DNA of 64,000 bases from the NCBI RefSeq assembly GCF_001421805.1, contig NZ_LMLC01000003.1, forward strand, positions 186,236-250,235, given 5' to 3'. The stretch comes from Sphingomonas sp. Leaf34 (GTDB taxonomy: Bacteria; Pseudomonadota; Alphaproteobacteria; Sphingomonadales; Sphingomonadaceae). The translations under genes were made by a program, and so were the position numbers. This document shows positions 49,897-60,454 of the stretch, piece after piece (the first letter of the stretch is position 1; every line of letters begins with the position of its first letter). Below the pieces are notes generated by a model, which worked only from the letters and a program-made list of their open reading frames with translations, was not told where the DNA came from and searched no databases.

Positions 49897-50676
49897 ATGC
49901 AAAGATTGATCAACAAGACGTGCGTCGTCACCGGCGCAGCGCGTGGCATCGGCCGCGCCATCGCCGAGCGTTTCCATGACGAGGATGCCCTCGTCATCCT
50001 GACCGATATCGACGAAACCGCCGGCCTCGAGGCCGCCGCAGCGATCGGGTGCCGCTTCCAAAGACTCGACGTCCGGGACGAGGCGGATTGGCAGCAGCTG
50101 GCAGACCGCGTCCCGATCGTCGACGTCATCGTCAACAATGCGGGCGTGACGGGGTTCGAGGGCGGCATGGGCCGCCACGATCCCGAGCACGCGAGCCTCG
50201 CGGACTGGCGCGCGGTCCATGCGGTCAATCTCGACGGCACGTTCCTCGGCTGCCGCTATGCGATCGGTGCGATGAGGGCGGCGGGTACCGGCGCGATCAT
50301 CAACATCTCGTCGCGCTCGGGACTGGTCGGCATCCCGCTCGCCGCGGCCTATGCATCGTCCAAGGCGGCAATCCGCAACCACAGCAAGACAGTCGCGCTC
50401 TACTGCGCGCAGCAGGGGTGGAAGATCCGCTGCAACTCGGTGCATCCCGCCGCGATCCTGACGCCGATGTGGGAGCCGATGCTGGGCACTGGCCCCGATC
50501 GCGAGGCACGGATGCACGCGCTGGTGGCCGACACGCCGCTCAAGCGGTTCGGGATGCCCGACGAGGTCGCCGCCGTCGCAGTCATGCTAGCCTCGGACGA
50601 GGCGACCTATATCACCGGCACCGAGATCACCATCGACGGCGGCCTGCTGGCCGGCTCGGCTGCGTCGCCGGGGTGA
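49897..50676 (+). CDS. Short-chain dehydrogenase/reductase
   Basis: This 259-aa classical SDR has the cofactor motif TGAARGIG (about 12-19), acidic Asp after the second strand (LTDIDE, suggesting NAD preference), and NNAGVTG (about 86-92). Catalytic Ser is in NISSRSG (about 136) and YASSK (Tyr149 to Lys153). The C-terminal IDGGLL is typical. The substrate is unknown. It lies alone between the coiled-coil gene and a palindromic repeat block. Confidence 0.88.
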   Translation: MQRLINKTCVVTGAARGIGRAIAERFHDEDALVILTDIDETAGLEAAAAIGCRFQRLDVRDEADWQQLADRVPIVDVIVNNAGVTGFEGGMGRHDPEHASLADWRAVHAVNLDGTFLGCRYAIGAMRAAGTGAIINISSRSGLVGIPLAAAYASSKAAIRNHSKTVALYCAQQGWKIRCNSVHPAAILTPMWEPMLGTGPDREARMHALVADTPLKRFGMPDEVAAVAVMLASDEATYITGTEITIDGGLLAGSAASPG

Positions 50677-50679
50677 TGC

Positions 50680-50814
50680 CCCTCCCTCGATCCTCCCCCG
50701 CAAGGGGGAGGTGGCACCGAAGGTGACGGAGGGGAAGGACACGGAACAAAGGTTCGCGCGTACCGCCCCCTCCGTCTGGCAAGTGCCAGCCACCTCCCCC
50801 TGGCGGGGGAGGAT
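50680..50814. repeat. Palindromic intergenic repeat (REP/BIME-like)
   Basis: Two 8-bp CCTCCCCC/GGGGGAGG hairpins (50692-50711 with GCAA loop; 50793-50812 with TGGC loop) flank an inverted CGGAGGGG/CCCCTCCG pair. Such blocks are scattered between genes in sphingomonad and related genomes. Here it separates convergent genes and can serve as a bidirectional terminator. Confidence 0.7.
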
Positions 50815-51096
50815 TTAGCGGGTCACCATATGACCGCGGTCGAACAGATCGACGCTCTGCGGCGTGATCCACCCATAATAATAATTCAGCTGGAACAGCA
50901 CGAACAGCACTGTCGCGACCACGGTCACGCGCAGCGCCGTCCGCCCCGACCGGAACTCGTCCGGCGCGCTCTCCGCCTGGCCGGGGACGAGCTCGCCCCC
51001 GGCCTCTGGCGTCGTGCGCACGCCGAACGGCAGGACCAGAAACACCGAGAACGCCCAGAACAGGACGTAGATCGCGAGTGCCGAGGTCCAGCGCAC
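50815..51096 (-). CDS. DUF1467 family membrane protein
   Basis: This 93-aa protein has two TM helices (about 5-25 and 58-76). The pattern YVLFWAFSVFLVLPFGVRT followed by VVATVLFVLFQLNYYYGWI is typical of the alphaproteobacterial DUF1467 family. It starts 5 bp after the RNase J stop and ends the long leftward operon nuoG to here. Linkage to the nuo/birA/coaX/rnj cluster is typical of the order. Function unknown. Confidence 0.85.
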   Translation of the reverse strand: MRWTSALAIYVLFWAFSVFLVLPFGVRTTPEAGGELVPGQAESAPDEFRSGRTALRVTVVATVLFVLFQLNYYYGWITPQSVDLFDRGHMVTR

Positions 51097-51100
51097 GCGG

Positions 51101-52738
51101 TCAGCCCTCGATCAACAGAACGTCGACGATCGGCTGCTTGCCGGTCCAGCGCTTGGCGACCTTGCGCACCGCGAGCCGGATCTGCTCGCGCATCTTGTCG
51201 CTCTCGCGCTTGCCGCCACGCACCGTGTCGGCCGCTGCCTGGACTGCATCGGCGATGAATGCCGCGCGATCTTCCTCGACCGGTACGCCCTGCACGCGCA
51301 CCTGCGGCTGGCCGACCATGCGACCATCCTTGCCGAGTGCGACGCCCACCGAGATCTGGCCGTTGATCGCCAGCTTGCGACGTTCGTTGAGCGTCGCACC
51401 CTCCGCCGGCAGGATCACGTCGCCATCGAGCACGAGGCGCCCGACGGTCGCGTTGCCGATCTTCACCGGGCCCTTGGGCGCAAGCCGCACGATGTCGCCA
51501 TTGCTCTGCACCAGCGCGCGCGGGATACCCTGTTCGAGACCGAAGCGCGCATGCTCCATCATGTGACGCATTTCGCCGTGCGTCGGGATCAGCACGTCGG
51601 GACGCAGCCAATCATACATCTGCGCAAGTTCGGGGCGGCCCGGATGACCCGAGACATGCACGTGCGCCTGGCGCTCGGTGATCATGCGGATGCCCTTGGC
51701 CGCCAGCGTGTTCTGGATACGGCCGATCTGGACCTCGTTGCCCGGGATCTGCTTCGACGAGAAGATCACCGTGTCATCGGCTTCGAACGTGATCGTGTGG
51801 CTGCCATTGGCGACGCGCGCGAGCGCCGCGCGCTCCTCGCCCTGACCGCCGGTGGCGATGATCAGCACCTTGTTCTTCGGCAGGCGCATCGCCTCGTCAG
51901 GGCTGATCGTGTCAGGGAAATCCTTCAGATAACCCGTCGCGCGCGCGACCTTGATGATCCGGTCGAGCGAACGACCCGTGACGCACAGCTTGCGCCCGGT
52001 TTCCTTGGCGACTTCGCCGAACGTGTGCAGACGCGCCGCGTTCGACGCGAAGCTGGTGATCATCACCCGGCCCTTGGCCTTGGTCACTTCCTCGAACAGA
52101 CCCTTGCGCACGGTGCTTTCGCTGCCCGACGCCTTGTCGTTGAGGATGTTGGTCGAATCGCAGACCAGGACGTCGACGCCCTTGTCGCCGATCGCCATGA
52201 AGCCCTCGGGCTTCGTCGGGTTGCCGATAACCGGGGTCGCATCGAGCTTCCAGTCGCCGGTGTGGAACACGCGGCCAAAAGGCGTATCGATCAGCAGCGC
52301 GTTCGCCTCGGGGATCGAATGCGACATCTCGACGAAGGTGAAGCCGAACGGCCCGAGCTGGAAGTTGCCGCCCATCGGGATCATCTTGAGCTTCACGCGA
52401 TTGGCGATGCCCTCTTCCTCGAGCTTGCCGCGGATCAGCCCCATCGTAAACGGGGTCGCATAGATCGGCACGCCAAGGTCTTCGGCCAGATACGGCAGCG
52501 AGCCGATATGATCCTCATGCCCGTGCGTGATGACGATGCCGAGCAGGTCATCGATCCGGTCCTCGATAAAGGACAGGTCGGGCAGGATCACGTCGACGCC
52601 GGGATATTGCGGATCGGCAAAGGTGATGCCCAGATCGACCATCACCCATTTGCCTTGGCAGCCGTACAGGTTGACGTTCATGCCGATTTCGCCGGAGCCG
52701 CCAAGGCCACAGAAAAGCAGTTCGTTCTTCGGAGTCAT
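51101..52738 (-). CDS. rnj: Ribonuclease J
   Basis: This 545-aa beta-CASP metallo-beta-lactamase RNase combines 5' exonuclease and endonuclease activity in RNA turnover. The metal motif is THGHEDHIGSLPY (about 74-86), with further ligands in HTGDWKLD (about 164) and the beta-CASP/C-terminal HVSGHPGRPEL (about 362-372) and PTHGE. Length is normal. It is the penultimate gene of the leftward cluster, 62 bp from coaX. Confidence 0.95.
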   Translation of the reverse strand: MTPKNELLFCGLGGSGEIGMNVNLYGCQGKWVMVDLGITFADPQYPGVDVILPDLSFIEDRIDDLLGIVITHGHEDHIGSLPYLAEDLGVPIYATPFTMGLIRGKLEEEGIANRVKLKMIPMGGNFQLGPFGFTFVEMSHSIPEANALLIDTPFGRVFHTGDWKLDATPVIGNPTKPEGFMAIGDKGVDVLVCDSTNILNDKASGSESTVRKGLFEEVTKAKGRVMITSFASNAARLHTFGEVAKETGRKLCVTGRSLDRIIKVARATGYLKDFPDTISPDEAMRLPKNKVLIIATGGQGEERAALARVANGSHTITFEADDTVIFSSKQIPGNEVQIGRIQNTLAAKGIRMITERQAHVHVSGHPGRPELAQMYDWLRPDVLIPTHGEMRHMMEHARFGLEQGIPRALVQSNGDIVRLAPKGPVKIGNATVGRLVLDGDVILPAEGATLNERRKLAINGQISVGVALGKDGRMVGQPQVRVQGVPVEEDRAAFIADAVQAAADTVRGGKRESDKMREQIRLAVRKVAKRWTGKQPIVDVLLIEG

Positions 52739-52800
52739 TGATTACTTTCAGGATTACACAGGAATATGGCCCTCAGGCCGGTGGCGCGAGCCAAATGGCC

Positions 52801-53577
52801 CTAGATATGGTGACGGTCCCACATCATCGCCAGCCCCTGGATCGTCAGGTCGGCTTCGATGACGTCGAACACGTCGGTCTGTTTCTCGAATAAGGTGGCA
52901 AGGCCGCCGGTGGCGACGACCTTCACGGGTCGGCCGATCTCGCGCTTCATTCGCGCAACCAGCCCCTCGATCATCGCCACATAGCCCCAATAGATGCCGA
53001 TATGCATCTGCGAGACCGTGTTGAGCCCGATGACGCTCGTGTCGGTGGGCGCCTCGATCGCGATACGCGGCAGTTTAGCCGCGGCGGTGACGAGCGCGTC
53101 GAGCGACAGGTTGATGCCGGGCGCGATGATCCCGCCCTTGTACGCGCCGCTATAGTCGACGACGTCGAACGTGGTCGCGGTGCCGAAATCGATGACGATC
53201 AGGTCGCCCGGATGCAGCGCATGCGCCGCGATCGTGTTGACCGCGCGGTCCGCGCCGAGCGAGGCAGGCTCGTCGACATCGATCGCGATCCCCCATTCGA
53301 CCGGCGCATGCCCGGCGATCAGCGCGTCGGTGCCGAAATATTTTGACGCGAGCACCTGAAGATTGTGGAGCGCGCGCGGCACGACGGTGGCGACGATGAC
53401 GCCCTCGACCGCGGTACGATCATGCCCGCCGAGCTGCATCAGCTGGCTCAGCCACACCGCATATTCGTCCGCCGTACGCCGCGGGTCGGTCGCGATCCGC
53501 CACCGCGCGACGATCTCGCCGCCCTTGACGAGCGCGAACACGACATTGGTATTGCCGGCATCGATCGCGAGCAGCAT
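52801..53577 (-). CDS. coaX: Type III pantothenate kinase
   Basis: This 258-aa ASKHA-fold enzyme performs the first step of coenzyme A synthesis. The phosphate-binding motif is [15 protein letters not shown] at the N-terminus, with [11 protein letters not shown] (about 100-110) and [13 protein letters not shown] (about 123-135). The ATG at 53577 puts the DAGNTN motif at its normal place; the frame is open 18 codons further. It lies 10 bp after birA, as in many alphaproteobacteria. Confidence 0.95.
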   Translation of the reverse strand: MLLAIDAGNTNVVFALVKGGEIVARWRIATDPRRTADEYAVWLSQLMQLGGHDRTAVEGVIVATVVPRALHNLQVLASKYFGTDALIAGHAPVEWGIAIDVDEPASLGADRAVNTIAAHALHPGDLIVIDFGTATTFDVVDYSGAYKGGIIAPGINLSLDALVTAAAKLPRIAIEAPTDTSVIGLNTVSQMHIGIYWGYVAMIEGLVARMKREIGRPVKVVATGGLATLFEKQTDVFDVIEADLTIQGLAMMWDRHHI

Positions 53578-53587
53578 CAGCGGGGCC

Positions 53588-54355
53588 TCAAAGCAGGAAA
53601 ACGTCGGCAGCGTGAATGACACGTCGCTCACCAGACGCCAAGCGGAGGATCAGCGCGCCATCGGTGTCGAGACCGACGAACAGCCCGTCGATGGCGGTCC
53701 CGTCGGGCAGCCGTGCGGTCAGCGCGGTGCCGGCGGGGTGCGCACAGTCGACCCAGCGCTCCCGCACAGGCGCGATGCCTTCGGTCCGCCAGCGACCGAT
53801 CCAGCGCGCGACGCTGTCGGCGAGAATGTCGAGGAACATCGCCGGATCGACCACCACGCCATGCGCCGCGAGATCGGTCGTCGCGCGGTCGGGAAGATCG
53901 GGATGATGCGCGATGTTGACGCCATAGCCAATGATCACCGCATCGCCCGACCGTTCGAGCAGGACGCCCGACAGCTTGGCATCCGCCAGCAACAGGTCGT
54001 TGGGCCATTTGAGCACCAGCGTCGCGCTGGCATCAGTCGTGCCTTGGCAGATCCCCGAGACCAGGAAGGTCGACACGGTCTCCTGCAGCGCGACCGCGGC
54101 GACGAGCGCGAGGCTGGCGGCCGGTGGGTCGGTCGGGCGCAACCGGACGAGCGTGCTCGCGTAGAGGTTACCCTCGGGCGACTGCCACTCGCGCCCGAGA
54201 CGCCCCCGCCCCGCAGTCTGCCGGATCGCACGCAGCCACAGGCCGTCTTCGGCACCGCCGCGTGCGAGCTCCATCAGGTCGGCGTTGGTCGATCCTGTTT
54301 CCGCGACGGTGCGGATGATGCTCAGAACAGCGCCCGTGCGGCCGTCATCGTCCAC
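53588..54355 (-). CDS. birA: Biotin--[acetyl-CoA-carboxylase] ligase
   Basis: This 255-aa class I (no DNA-binding domain) biotin protein ligase has [10 protein letters not shown] (substrate loop), [11 protein letters not shown] (biotin/ATP loop), LKWPNDLLL (catalytic Lys), GVNIAHHP and a C-terminal SH3-like domain. The start is not clear: GTG at 54355 overlaps nuoN by 34 bp, and the coding similarity begins only a few codons later around [10 protein letters not shown], so a rare CTG start is possible. The overlap shows coupling to complex I genes. Confidence 0.9.
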   Translation of the reverse strand: MDDDGRTGAVLSIIRTVAETGSTNADLMELARGGAEDGLWLRAIRQTAGRGRLGREWQSPEGNLYASTLVRLRPTDPPAASLALVAAVALQETVSTFLVSGICQGTTDASATLVLKWPNDLLLADAKLSGVLLERSGDAVIIGYGVNIAHHPDLPDRATTDLAAHGVVVDPAMFLDILADSVARWIGRWRTEGIAPVRERWVDCAHPAGTALTARLPDGTAIDGLFVGLDTDGALILRLASGERRVIHAADVFLL

Positions 54356-55767
54356 GCGCCGAGCACGGGGATGAGAAGGTAGCCGACTGGCGACACGAAC
54401 ACCGCGGCGATGGCGATCAGGCCACCCTCGACCTTGCTCTCCAACGGCGCGAACGCCGGCGCCGGATCGTCGAAGTACATCGTCTTGACGACGCGCAGAT
54501 AATAATAGGCGCCGATGACTGAGGCGGCGATGCCGACCACCGCCAGCGGGAACAGCCCGGCGTCGACCGCCGCACTGAACACCGCGAACTTCGCATAGAA
54601 GCCGAACAGCGGCGGGATGCCGGCCAGGCTGAACATGAAGATCGCGAGTGCCGCGGCGAGCGCGGGCTTGGTCCGCGACATGCCGGCGAGGCTGTCGATC
54701 GTTTCGATCGGCTGGCCATCGTCGCCACGCATCTGGATCACGACCAGGAACGACCCCAGCGTCATCGCAACGTAGATCGTCAGGTACATCAGCACGCCTG
54801 ACACACCCTCGGGCGTGCCCGCGGCAAGACCGATCAGCGCGAAGCCGACATTGTTGATCGACGAGTACGCGAGCAGTCGCTTGATGTTGGTCTGGCCGAT
54901 CGCCGCAACCGCCCCCAGGATGATCGAGGCGAGTGCCGCGAAGATCACGATCTGGCGCCACTGATCGGTGGCAGGCCCCATCGCATCGACCGCGACCCGC
55001 ACCGCCATCGCAAGCGCCGCGACCTTGGGGGCCGAGGCGAAGAACGCGGTGACCGGCGTCGGTGCGCCCTCGTACACGTCGGGCGTCCACATGTGGAACG
55101 GCACTGCGCTGATTTTGAACGCGAGGCCTGCGAACACGAACACCAGCCCGAACAGCAGGCCCAGCGACTTCGTGCCGGCATAGGCGTCGGCGATGCCCGA
55201 GAACAGCGTCGTGCCGCTGAACCCGTAGACCAGCGAGATGCCGTACAGCAGGATGCCGCTGGCCAGCGCGCCGAGCACAAAATACTTCAGGCCCGCTTCG
55301 CCCGAACGCCCGTCGCGCCGCATGAAGCTGGCGAGGACATAGGCGGCAAGGCTCTGGAGCTCGAGACCGACATACAGCGTCAGCATGTCGCTGGCCGAGA
55401 CCATGATGCCCATGCCGCACGCCGACAACAGGATCAGCACCGGATATTCCGGGCGCAGATCGTCGCCATGCGAGCGCGCGAAGAAGCTCGGCGCCATCAC
55501 GATCGCAACCGCCGAGGCGATGTAGATCAGCACCTTGGCGAACGCACCGAATGCGTCGGCACGATACAGCCCGTCGAACGCATAGCCGCCCGACGATGCC
55601 GGACCGACCAGCGCGATCCCGGCACCGACGAGGACGAACACCGACGCGATCGACACGGCGCGCGTCGACTTGTCCCCGCCCCAGGCGGAGACGAGCATCA
55701 GGGCGATCGCACCCAACGCCAGCACCAGTTCGGGCAGCGTCATTGCGATGTTAGCGGCGTATTCCAT
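54322..55767 (-). CDS. nuoN: NADH-quinone oxidoreductase subunit N
   Basis: This 481-aa antiporter-like membrane subunit of complex I has about 14 TM helices. Proton-channel segments include MLYVGLELQSLAAYVLA with the conserved Glu, LKYFVLGALASGILLYG, and KRLLAYSSINNVGFALIG with the conserved Lys. It touches nuoM (TGATG). It is the last subunit gene, followed by birA. Confidence 0.95.
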   Translation of the reverse strand: MEYAANIAMTLPELVLALGAIALMLVSAWGGDKSTRAVSIASVFVLVGAGIALVGPASSGGYAFDGLYRADAFGAFAKVLIYIASAVAIVMAPSFFARSHGDDLRPEYPVLILLSACGMGIMVSASDMLTLYVGLELQSLAAYVLASFMRRDGRSGEAGLKYFVLGALASGILLYGISLVYGFSGTTLFSGIADAYAGTKSLGLLFGLVFVFAGLAFKISAVPFHMWTPDVYEGAPTPVTAFFASAPKVAALAMAVRVAVDAMGPATDQWRQIVIFAALASIILGAVAAIGQTNIKRLLAYSSINNVGFALIGLAAGTPEGVSGVLMYLTIYVAMTLGSFLVVIQMRGDDGQPIETIDSLAGMSRTKPALAAALAIFMFSLAGIPPLFGFYAKFAVFSAAVDAGLFPLAVVGIAASVIGAYYYLRVVKTMYFDDPAPAFAPLESKVEGGLIAIAAVFVSPVGYLLIPVLGAWTMTAARALF

Positions 55768-57299
55768 CAGTGTGCCTCCCCGTGCGCGGCTTCATGCACG
55801 GTGGCGGGCTTCCCCGCAGTTGGGTTCGAATCGCTGGCGGGCTTGGCGCGGTCGACGCGGGCGAGCAGCACGCTCACGTCCTTGCGCATCGGTGCCAGGA
55901 AGCTCTCGGGGTACACGCCCATCCACAGCACGACGGCCGCGATCGGTGCGAGCAGCCAGAACTCACGGGCCGACAGATCGACCATGCCGCGGACCTCGTC
56001 CGACTTGATCTCACCGAACACCACGCGCCGATACAGATACAGCATATACGCAGCGCCGAGGATGATGCTCGTCGTGCAAAGCAACGCCGTCCAGGTCGAG
56101 ACCTGATAGGTGCCCATCAGCGACAGGAACTCGGCGACGAAGCCGCTGGTGCCCGGCAAGCCGATCGACGCCATCGTGAAGAACAGGAAGAAGATCGCGT
56201 AGCGCGGCATGTTGATCGCGAGGCCACCATAACGCGAGATCTCGCGCGTATGGAGCTGGTCGTAGATCACACCGACGCACAGGAACAACGCACCCGATAC
56301 CAAGCCGTGGCTCAGCATCATGATCATCGCGCCTTCGATGCCCTGGCGGTTGAACGCGAACAGACCGATCGTGACGATCGCCATATGCGCGACCGACGAA
56401 TAGGCGATCAGCTTCTTCATGTCCGACTGCACGAGCGCGACAAGCGACGTGTAGATCACCGCGACCGCCGACAGGCCAAAGATCAGCCAGGTCAGCTGGC
56501 CCGACGCCTCGGGGAACATCGGCAGCAGGAAGCGCAGGAAGCCGTATCCGCCGAGCTTCAGCAGCACGCCCGCCAGGATCACCGACCCTGCGGTCGGCGC
56601 CTGCACGTGCGCGTCGGGCAACCAGGTATGAACCGGCCACATCGGCATCTTGACCGCGAACGAGGCGAAGAACGCCAGCCACAGCCATGTCTGCACATGC
56701 GCCGGGAAGTCGTAGTTGAGCAGCGCCGGGATGCTCGTCGTGCCCGCGGTCTTCGCCATGTAGAGCATCGCGATGAACATCAGGACCGAGCCGAGCAGCG
56801 TGTACAGGAAGAACTTGTACGACGCGTAGATCCGGTTCGCGCCGCCCCAGATGCCGATGATAAGGTACATCGGGATCAGGCCGGCTTCGAAGAACACGTA
56901 GAACAGGAACAGATCCTGCGCCGCGAACGTGCCGATCATCAGCACTTCGGTGAACAGGAACGCCGCCATGTACTCAGGGACACGCTTGGTGATCGAGCGC
57001 CAGCTCGCCCCGATGCAGATCGGCATCAGGAACACGCTCAGCATGATCAGCATCAGCGCGAAGCCGTCGATGCCGAGCGACCAGCCGAACGGGCCGAAGA
57101 TGCCGGGAGCATGCTCGACGAACTGCCACTGCGCGCCGCCGATGTCGTAATTCATCCACAGCATGACGCCGAGAACGAAGTCGATCAGCGTCGCCGCGAG
57201 TGCCAGCATCCGTGCCGTGTTCGCCGTAACGAACAGGCACGCAATGGCCGCGATCATCGGGACCGCGATCAGGACGGAGAGGATAGGAAAGCCGGTCAT
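55767..57299 (-). CDS. nuoM: NADH-quinone oxidoreductase subunit M
   Basis: This 510-aa antiporter-like subunit starts at [14 protein letters not shown], the ATG overlapping the nuoL stop (TGATG); the frame also extends upstream in nuoL. Hallmarks are FFEAGLIPMYLIIGIWGG (conserved Glu), PVHTWLPDAHVQAPTAGSVI and KKLIAYSSVAHMAIV (conserved Lys). It pumps protons together with NuoL and NuoN. Confidence 0.96.
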   Translation of the reverse strand: MTGFPILSVLIAVPMIAAIACLFVTANTARMLALAATLIDFVLGVMLWMNYDIGGAQWQFVEHAPGIFGPFGWSLGIDGFALMLIMLSVFLMPICIGASWRSITKRVPEYMAAFLFTEVLMIGTFAAQDLFLFYVFFEAGLIPMYLIIGIWGGANRIYASYKFFLYTLLGSVLMFIAMLYMAKTAGTTSIPALLNYDFPAHVQTWLWLAFFASFAVKMPMWPVHTWLPDAHVQAPTAGSVILAGVLLKLGGYGFLRFLLPMFPEASGQLTWLIFGLSAVAVIYTSLVALVQSDMKKLIAYSSVAHMAIVTIGLFAFNRQGIEGAMIMMLSHGLVSGALFLCVGVIYDQLHTREISRYGGLAINMPRYAIFFLFFTMASIGLPGTSGFVAEFLSLMGTYQVSTWTALLCTTSIILGAAYMLYLYRRVVFGEIKSDEVRGMVDLSAREFWLLAPIAAVVLWMGVYPESFLAPMRKDVSVLLARVDRAKPASDSNPTAGKPATVHEAAHGEAH

Positions 57300-59407
57300 C
57301 AATAGAGTCCGATCGCCCAGGTGACGGCTGCGGTCAGGCCGATCAGCATGACAAAGGCATAGGTGTAGAGATATCCCGTCTGGAAGCGGCCAGCGACGCG
57401 CGCGCCGATCTGAACCAGCCACGCCGACCCGTCGGGGCCGAACCGGTTGATCGTCTTCTCGTCGCCGCGGTGCCACAGGAACCGACCGATCGCGAAGGCG
57501 GGACGGACGAAGATCAGGTCGTACAGCTCGTCGAAATACCACTTATGCAGCAGGAAGTCGTAGAGCACGCCGAACTGTTCGACGACCTTGGCCGGGAACG
57601 ACGGGTTCTTGATATAGGCGTACCAGGCGGTCAGCAGGCCGAGCAGCATCGCGATCGTCGCCGACAGCTTGATGAGCAGCGGCACGCCGTGCATCTCGTG
57701 CATCAGATGTTCGCGGAACGCGAGTGCGCCCTTCCAGAACTCTTCGCCCGCGCTCGGCTCGATGAAGTAGCCGTGGAACACGAAGCCCGCCAGCACCGCA
57801 CCGATCGACAGGACGATCAGCGGGATCAGCATCGGCAGCGGGCTCTCATGCGGGTGATACCCGCCATCGCCTTCCGCCGGCGCATGCGCGGCGTCGTGAT
57901 GATCGTGCGGCGCATGCCCTGCGTCCTCGGCCTTGGCCGGGTTCGCATGATGGTCGTCCGCATGATGCGCGTCGTGCGCATGGTCGTCATGACCATGGGC
58001 GTCGTGGAGCGCATGCTGGATATGCTCCGATGCGGCCCAACGCGGCTTGCCCCAGAAGGTGAGGAACATCACGCGCCACGAATAGAAGCTGGTCAGCAGC
58101 GCGACGAGCACGCCGACGAACCACACGCCCGGCTGACCTGCGGCCCAGCTCGCCTCGATGATCGCATCCTTCGAATGGAAGCCTGCGAACCCGAACGCGG
58201 TGTTGCCGAAGATACCGGGGATGCCGACGCCGGTAATCGCGAGCGTGCCCGCCATCATGCCCCAGAACGTCACCGGGATCTTCTTACGCAGGCCGCCATA
58301 ATAGCGCATGTCCTGCTCGTGGTGCATCGCATGGATCACCGAGCCGGCACCCAGGAACAGCAGCGCCTTGAAGAAGGCATGCGTGAACAGGTGGAACATC
58401 GCCGCGCCATACGCGCCGACGCCGGCTGCGAAGAACATATAGCCGAGCTGCGAACAGGTCGAATAGGCGATCACGCGCTTGATGTCGGTCTGGACGAGGC
58501 CGCAGGTCGCGGCGAACAGGCAGGTCGCGGCCCCGACCGAGGTGACCACGGTCAGCGCGACCGGGCTCATCTCGAACATCGGCGACAGGCGGCAGACCAT
58601 GAACACGCCCGCGGTGACCATCGTCGCCGCGTGGATCAGCGCCGACACAGGCGTCGGGCCCTCCATCGCGTCCGGCAGCCAGGTGTGCAGGCCGAGCTGC
58701 GCCGACTTGCCCATCGCGCCGACAAACAGCAGCAGACAGAGCACCGTCATCGTATCGAGGCGGTAGCCGAGGAAGCCGATCGTCGAGCCCGCCATTCCGG
58801 GAGCCGCAGCGAGGATCTCAGGGATCGAGACCGTGCCGAACACCAGGAACGTGCCGAAGATGCCGAGCATGAAGCCCAGATCGCCGACGCGGTTGACGAC
58901 GAACGCCTTGATCGCGGCAGCGCTGGCCGACGGCTTGCGGAACCAGAACCCGATCAGCAGGTAGGAGGCGAGACCCACGCCTTCCCAGCCGAAGAACATC
59001 TGGACGAGGTTGTTCGCGGTCACCAGCATCAGCATCGCGAAGGTGAACAGCGACAGATACGCGAAGAAGCGCGGCTGGTCGGGATCCTCGTCCATATAGC
59101 CCCAGCTATACAGATGGACGAGCGCCGAGACCGACGTGACGACCACGAGCATCACCGCGGTCAGCGCATCAACGCGCAGCGACCACGCGACGTTCATGTC
59201 GCCCGAGTGGATGAAGTCGAGCAACGGCGCGACGGTCGCGGTGCTGGTACCCGCCATGAAGCCGAGGAAGATCGGCCAAGACAACAGGCACGACGCGAAC
59301 AGCGCGGCCGTGGTGACGATTTTCGCCGGCACGTTGCCGATCGCGCGATTGCCGAACCCGGCAACGATCGCGGCCAGTAACGGCAGGAAGACGATAAGCT
59401 GGATCAA
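57299..59407 (-). CDS. nuoL: NADH-quinone oxidoreductase subunit L with His-rich insert
   Basis: This 702-aa distal antiporter-like subunit has the amphipathic lateral helix at the C-terminus. Hallmarks are [19 protein letters not shown] (conserved Glu), [19 protein letters not shown] and [16 protein letters not shown] (conserved Lys). Residues about 459-527 form a soluble loop with over 20 His and many Asp ([20 protein letters not shown]), far longer than in E. coli NuoL. This may bind metal ions. The gap to nuoK is 5 bp. Confidence 0.96.
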   Translation of the reverse strand: MIQLIVFLPLLAAIVAGFGNRAIGNVPAKIVTTAALFASCLLSWPIFLGFMAGTSTATVAPLLDFIHSGDMNVAWSLRVDALTAVMLVVVTSVSALVHLYSWGYMDEDPDQPRFFAYLSLFTFAMLMLVTANNLVQMFFGWEGVGLASYLLIGFWFRKPSASAAAIKAFVVNRVGDLGFMLGIFGTFLVFGTVSIPEILAAAPGMAGSTIGFLGYRLDTMTVLCLLLFVGAMGKSAQLGLHTWLPDAMEGPTPVSALIHAATMVTAGVFMVCRLSPMFEMSPVALTVVTSVGAATCLFAATCGLVQTDIKRVIAYSTCSQLGYMFFAAGVGAYGAAMFHLFTHAFFKALLFLGAGSVIHAMHHEQDMRYYGGLRKKIPVTFWGMMAGTLAITGVGIPGIFGNTAFGFAGFHSKDAIIEASWAAGQPGVWFVGVLVALLTSFYSWRVMFLTFWGKPRWAASEHIQHALHDAHGHDDHAHDAHHADDHHANPAKAEDAGHAPHDHHDAAHAPAEGDGGYHPHESPLPMLIPLIVLSIGAVLAGFVFHGYFIEPSAGEEFWKGALAFREHLMHEMHGVPLLIKLSATIAMLLGLLTAWYAYIKNPSFPAKVVEQFGVLYDFLLHKWYFDELYDLIFVRPAFAIGRFLWHRGDEKTINRFGPDGSAWLVQIGARVAGRFQTGYLYTYAFVMLIGLTAAVTWAIGLY

Positions 59408-59412
59408 CCGTA

Positions 59413-59721
59413 TTACCCCTTCATCCGGTTGACGTCGTCGACCGCGATGGTGCCGCGACCGCGGAAATAGATGACGAGAATGGCGAGACCGATCGCGGCC
59501 TCACCCGCGGCGACCGTCAGCACGAACATCGCGAACACCTGTCCGACGAGATCGTGGAGGAACGCCGAGAACGCGACGAGATTGATGTTCACCGCCAGCA
59601 GGATCAGCTCGATTGCCATCAGGATGACGATGAGGTTCTTGCGGTTCAGGAAGATGCCGAGCACCCCCATGGTGAACAGGATCGCCGCGACGACCAGATA
59701 ATGGACGAGACCGATCGTCAC
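59413..59721 (-). CDS. nuoK: NADH-quinone oxidoreductase subunit K
   Basis: This 102-aa subunit has three TM helices. It starts with GTG overlapping the nuoJ stop by 4 bp. [20 protein letters not shown] and [15 protein letters not shown] carry the two conserved membrane Glu residues of the NuoK proton path. Length is standard. Confidence 0.95.
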   Translation of the reverse strand: MTIGLVHYLVVAAILFTMGVLGIFLNRKNLIVILMAIELILLAVNINLVAFSAFLHDLVGQVFAMFVLTVAAGEAAIGLAILVIYFRGRGTIAVDDVNRMKG

Positions 59722-60329
59722 AGTTCGACTCCCTGCCCGACGACCGGGCTCGTGTTGCGCGTGGCGTCCTGCGGACGACGCGCGTTCTGGCGGCTGATGT
59801 TCTGCGCCTTGACGCCGCCACGCTGACGGTGAGTCAGCACGATCGCACCGATCATCGCGACGAGAAGCACAAGACCTGCGCCCTCGAACACGAACAGATA
59901 GCGCGTGTAGAGCAGGTTTCCGATCGCCTGAATGTTGGGGACCGTATCGTCGATCGGTGCCACGCGCCGCGCGAGCTGGATCGGGCCGGTGCTCCAGGCG
60001 CCGATCGCAATCATTACCTCGGCCGCCAAGGCGACCGCGAGCGCCAGACCGATCCCGAAATACCGCGCCACGCCGGCACGCATCTCGGCAAAATCGATGT
60101 CGAGCATCATGACAACGAACAGGAACAGCACCGCGACCGCACCGACATAGACGATGACCAACAGCATCGCGATGAACTCGGCCCCGACGAGGATCATGAG
60201 GCCCGCGGCGTTGAAGAACGCCAGGATCAGCCACATCACCGAGTGAACCGGATTGCGCGACGCGATCGTCAGCGCGCCCGACAGGACGACGACGAAGGCG
60301 AAGAGATAAAAGGCTAGGGCCTGGATCAC
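59718..60329 (-). CDS. nuoJ: NADH-quinone oxidoreductase subunit J
   Basis: This 203-aa membrane subunit has five TM helices, with [19 protein letters not shown] and [20 protein letters not shown] (the pi-bulge helix region involved in coupling). A C-terminal polar tail, [19 protein letters not shown], extends beyond the last helix. It is separated from nuoI by 125 bp that hold a palindromic repeat. Confidence 0.94.
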   Translation of the reverse strand: MIQALAFYLFAFVVVLSGALTIASRNPVHSVMWLILAFFNAAGLMILVGAEFIAMLLVIVYVGAVAVLFLFVVMMLDIDFAEMRAGVARYFGIGLALAVALAAEVMIAIGAWSTGPIQLARRVAPIDDTVPNIQAIGNLLYTRYLFVFEGAGLVLLVAMIGAIVLTHRQRGGVKAQNISRQNARRPQDATRNTSPVVGQGVEL

Positions 60330-60401
60330 GCGACCACCCTCCCCGTCGCCCCAGCGAACGCCGGGGTCCTAACGTTGGTGAGTGCGCCTGTGCGGCACGA
60401 G

Positions 60402-60421
60402 ATCCCAGCCTGCGCTGGGAT
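60402..60421. repeat. Palindromic repeat inside the nuo operon
   Basis: ATCCCAGC pairs with GCTGGGAT around CTGC, in the only sizeable gap (60330-60454) of the otherwise overlapping nuo genes. This GATCCCAGC-type palindrome is a common intergenic element type in sphingomonads. It may set an mRNA end or processing point between nuoI and nuoJ. Confidence 0.6.
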
Positions 60422-60454
60422 GACGGAGTTGATCTGTGTCATCGCGGCGCTCGC

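Noticed and set aside
54356..55420. N-terminal extension of birA by about 355 codons through nuoN
   Set aside because: The extension is an alternative frame of nuoN with Arg/Ala-rich low-complexity content; real BirA similarity starts near 54340.
57470..59380. Long plus-strand frame opposite nuoL
   Set aside because: Arg/His/Asp-rich composition without domain features; the minus strand is an unmistakable NuoL.
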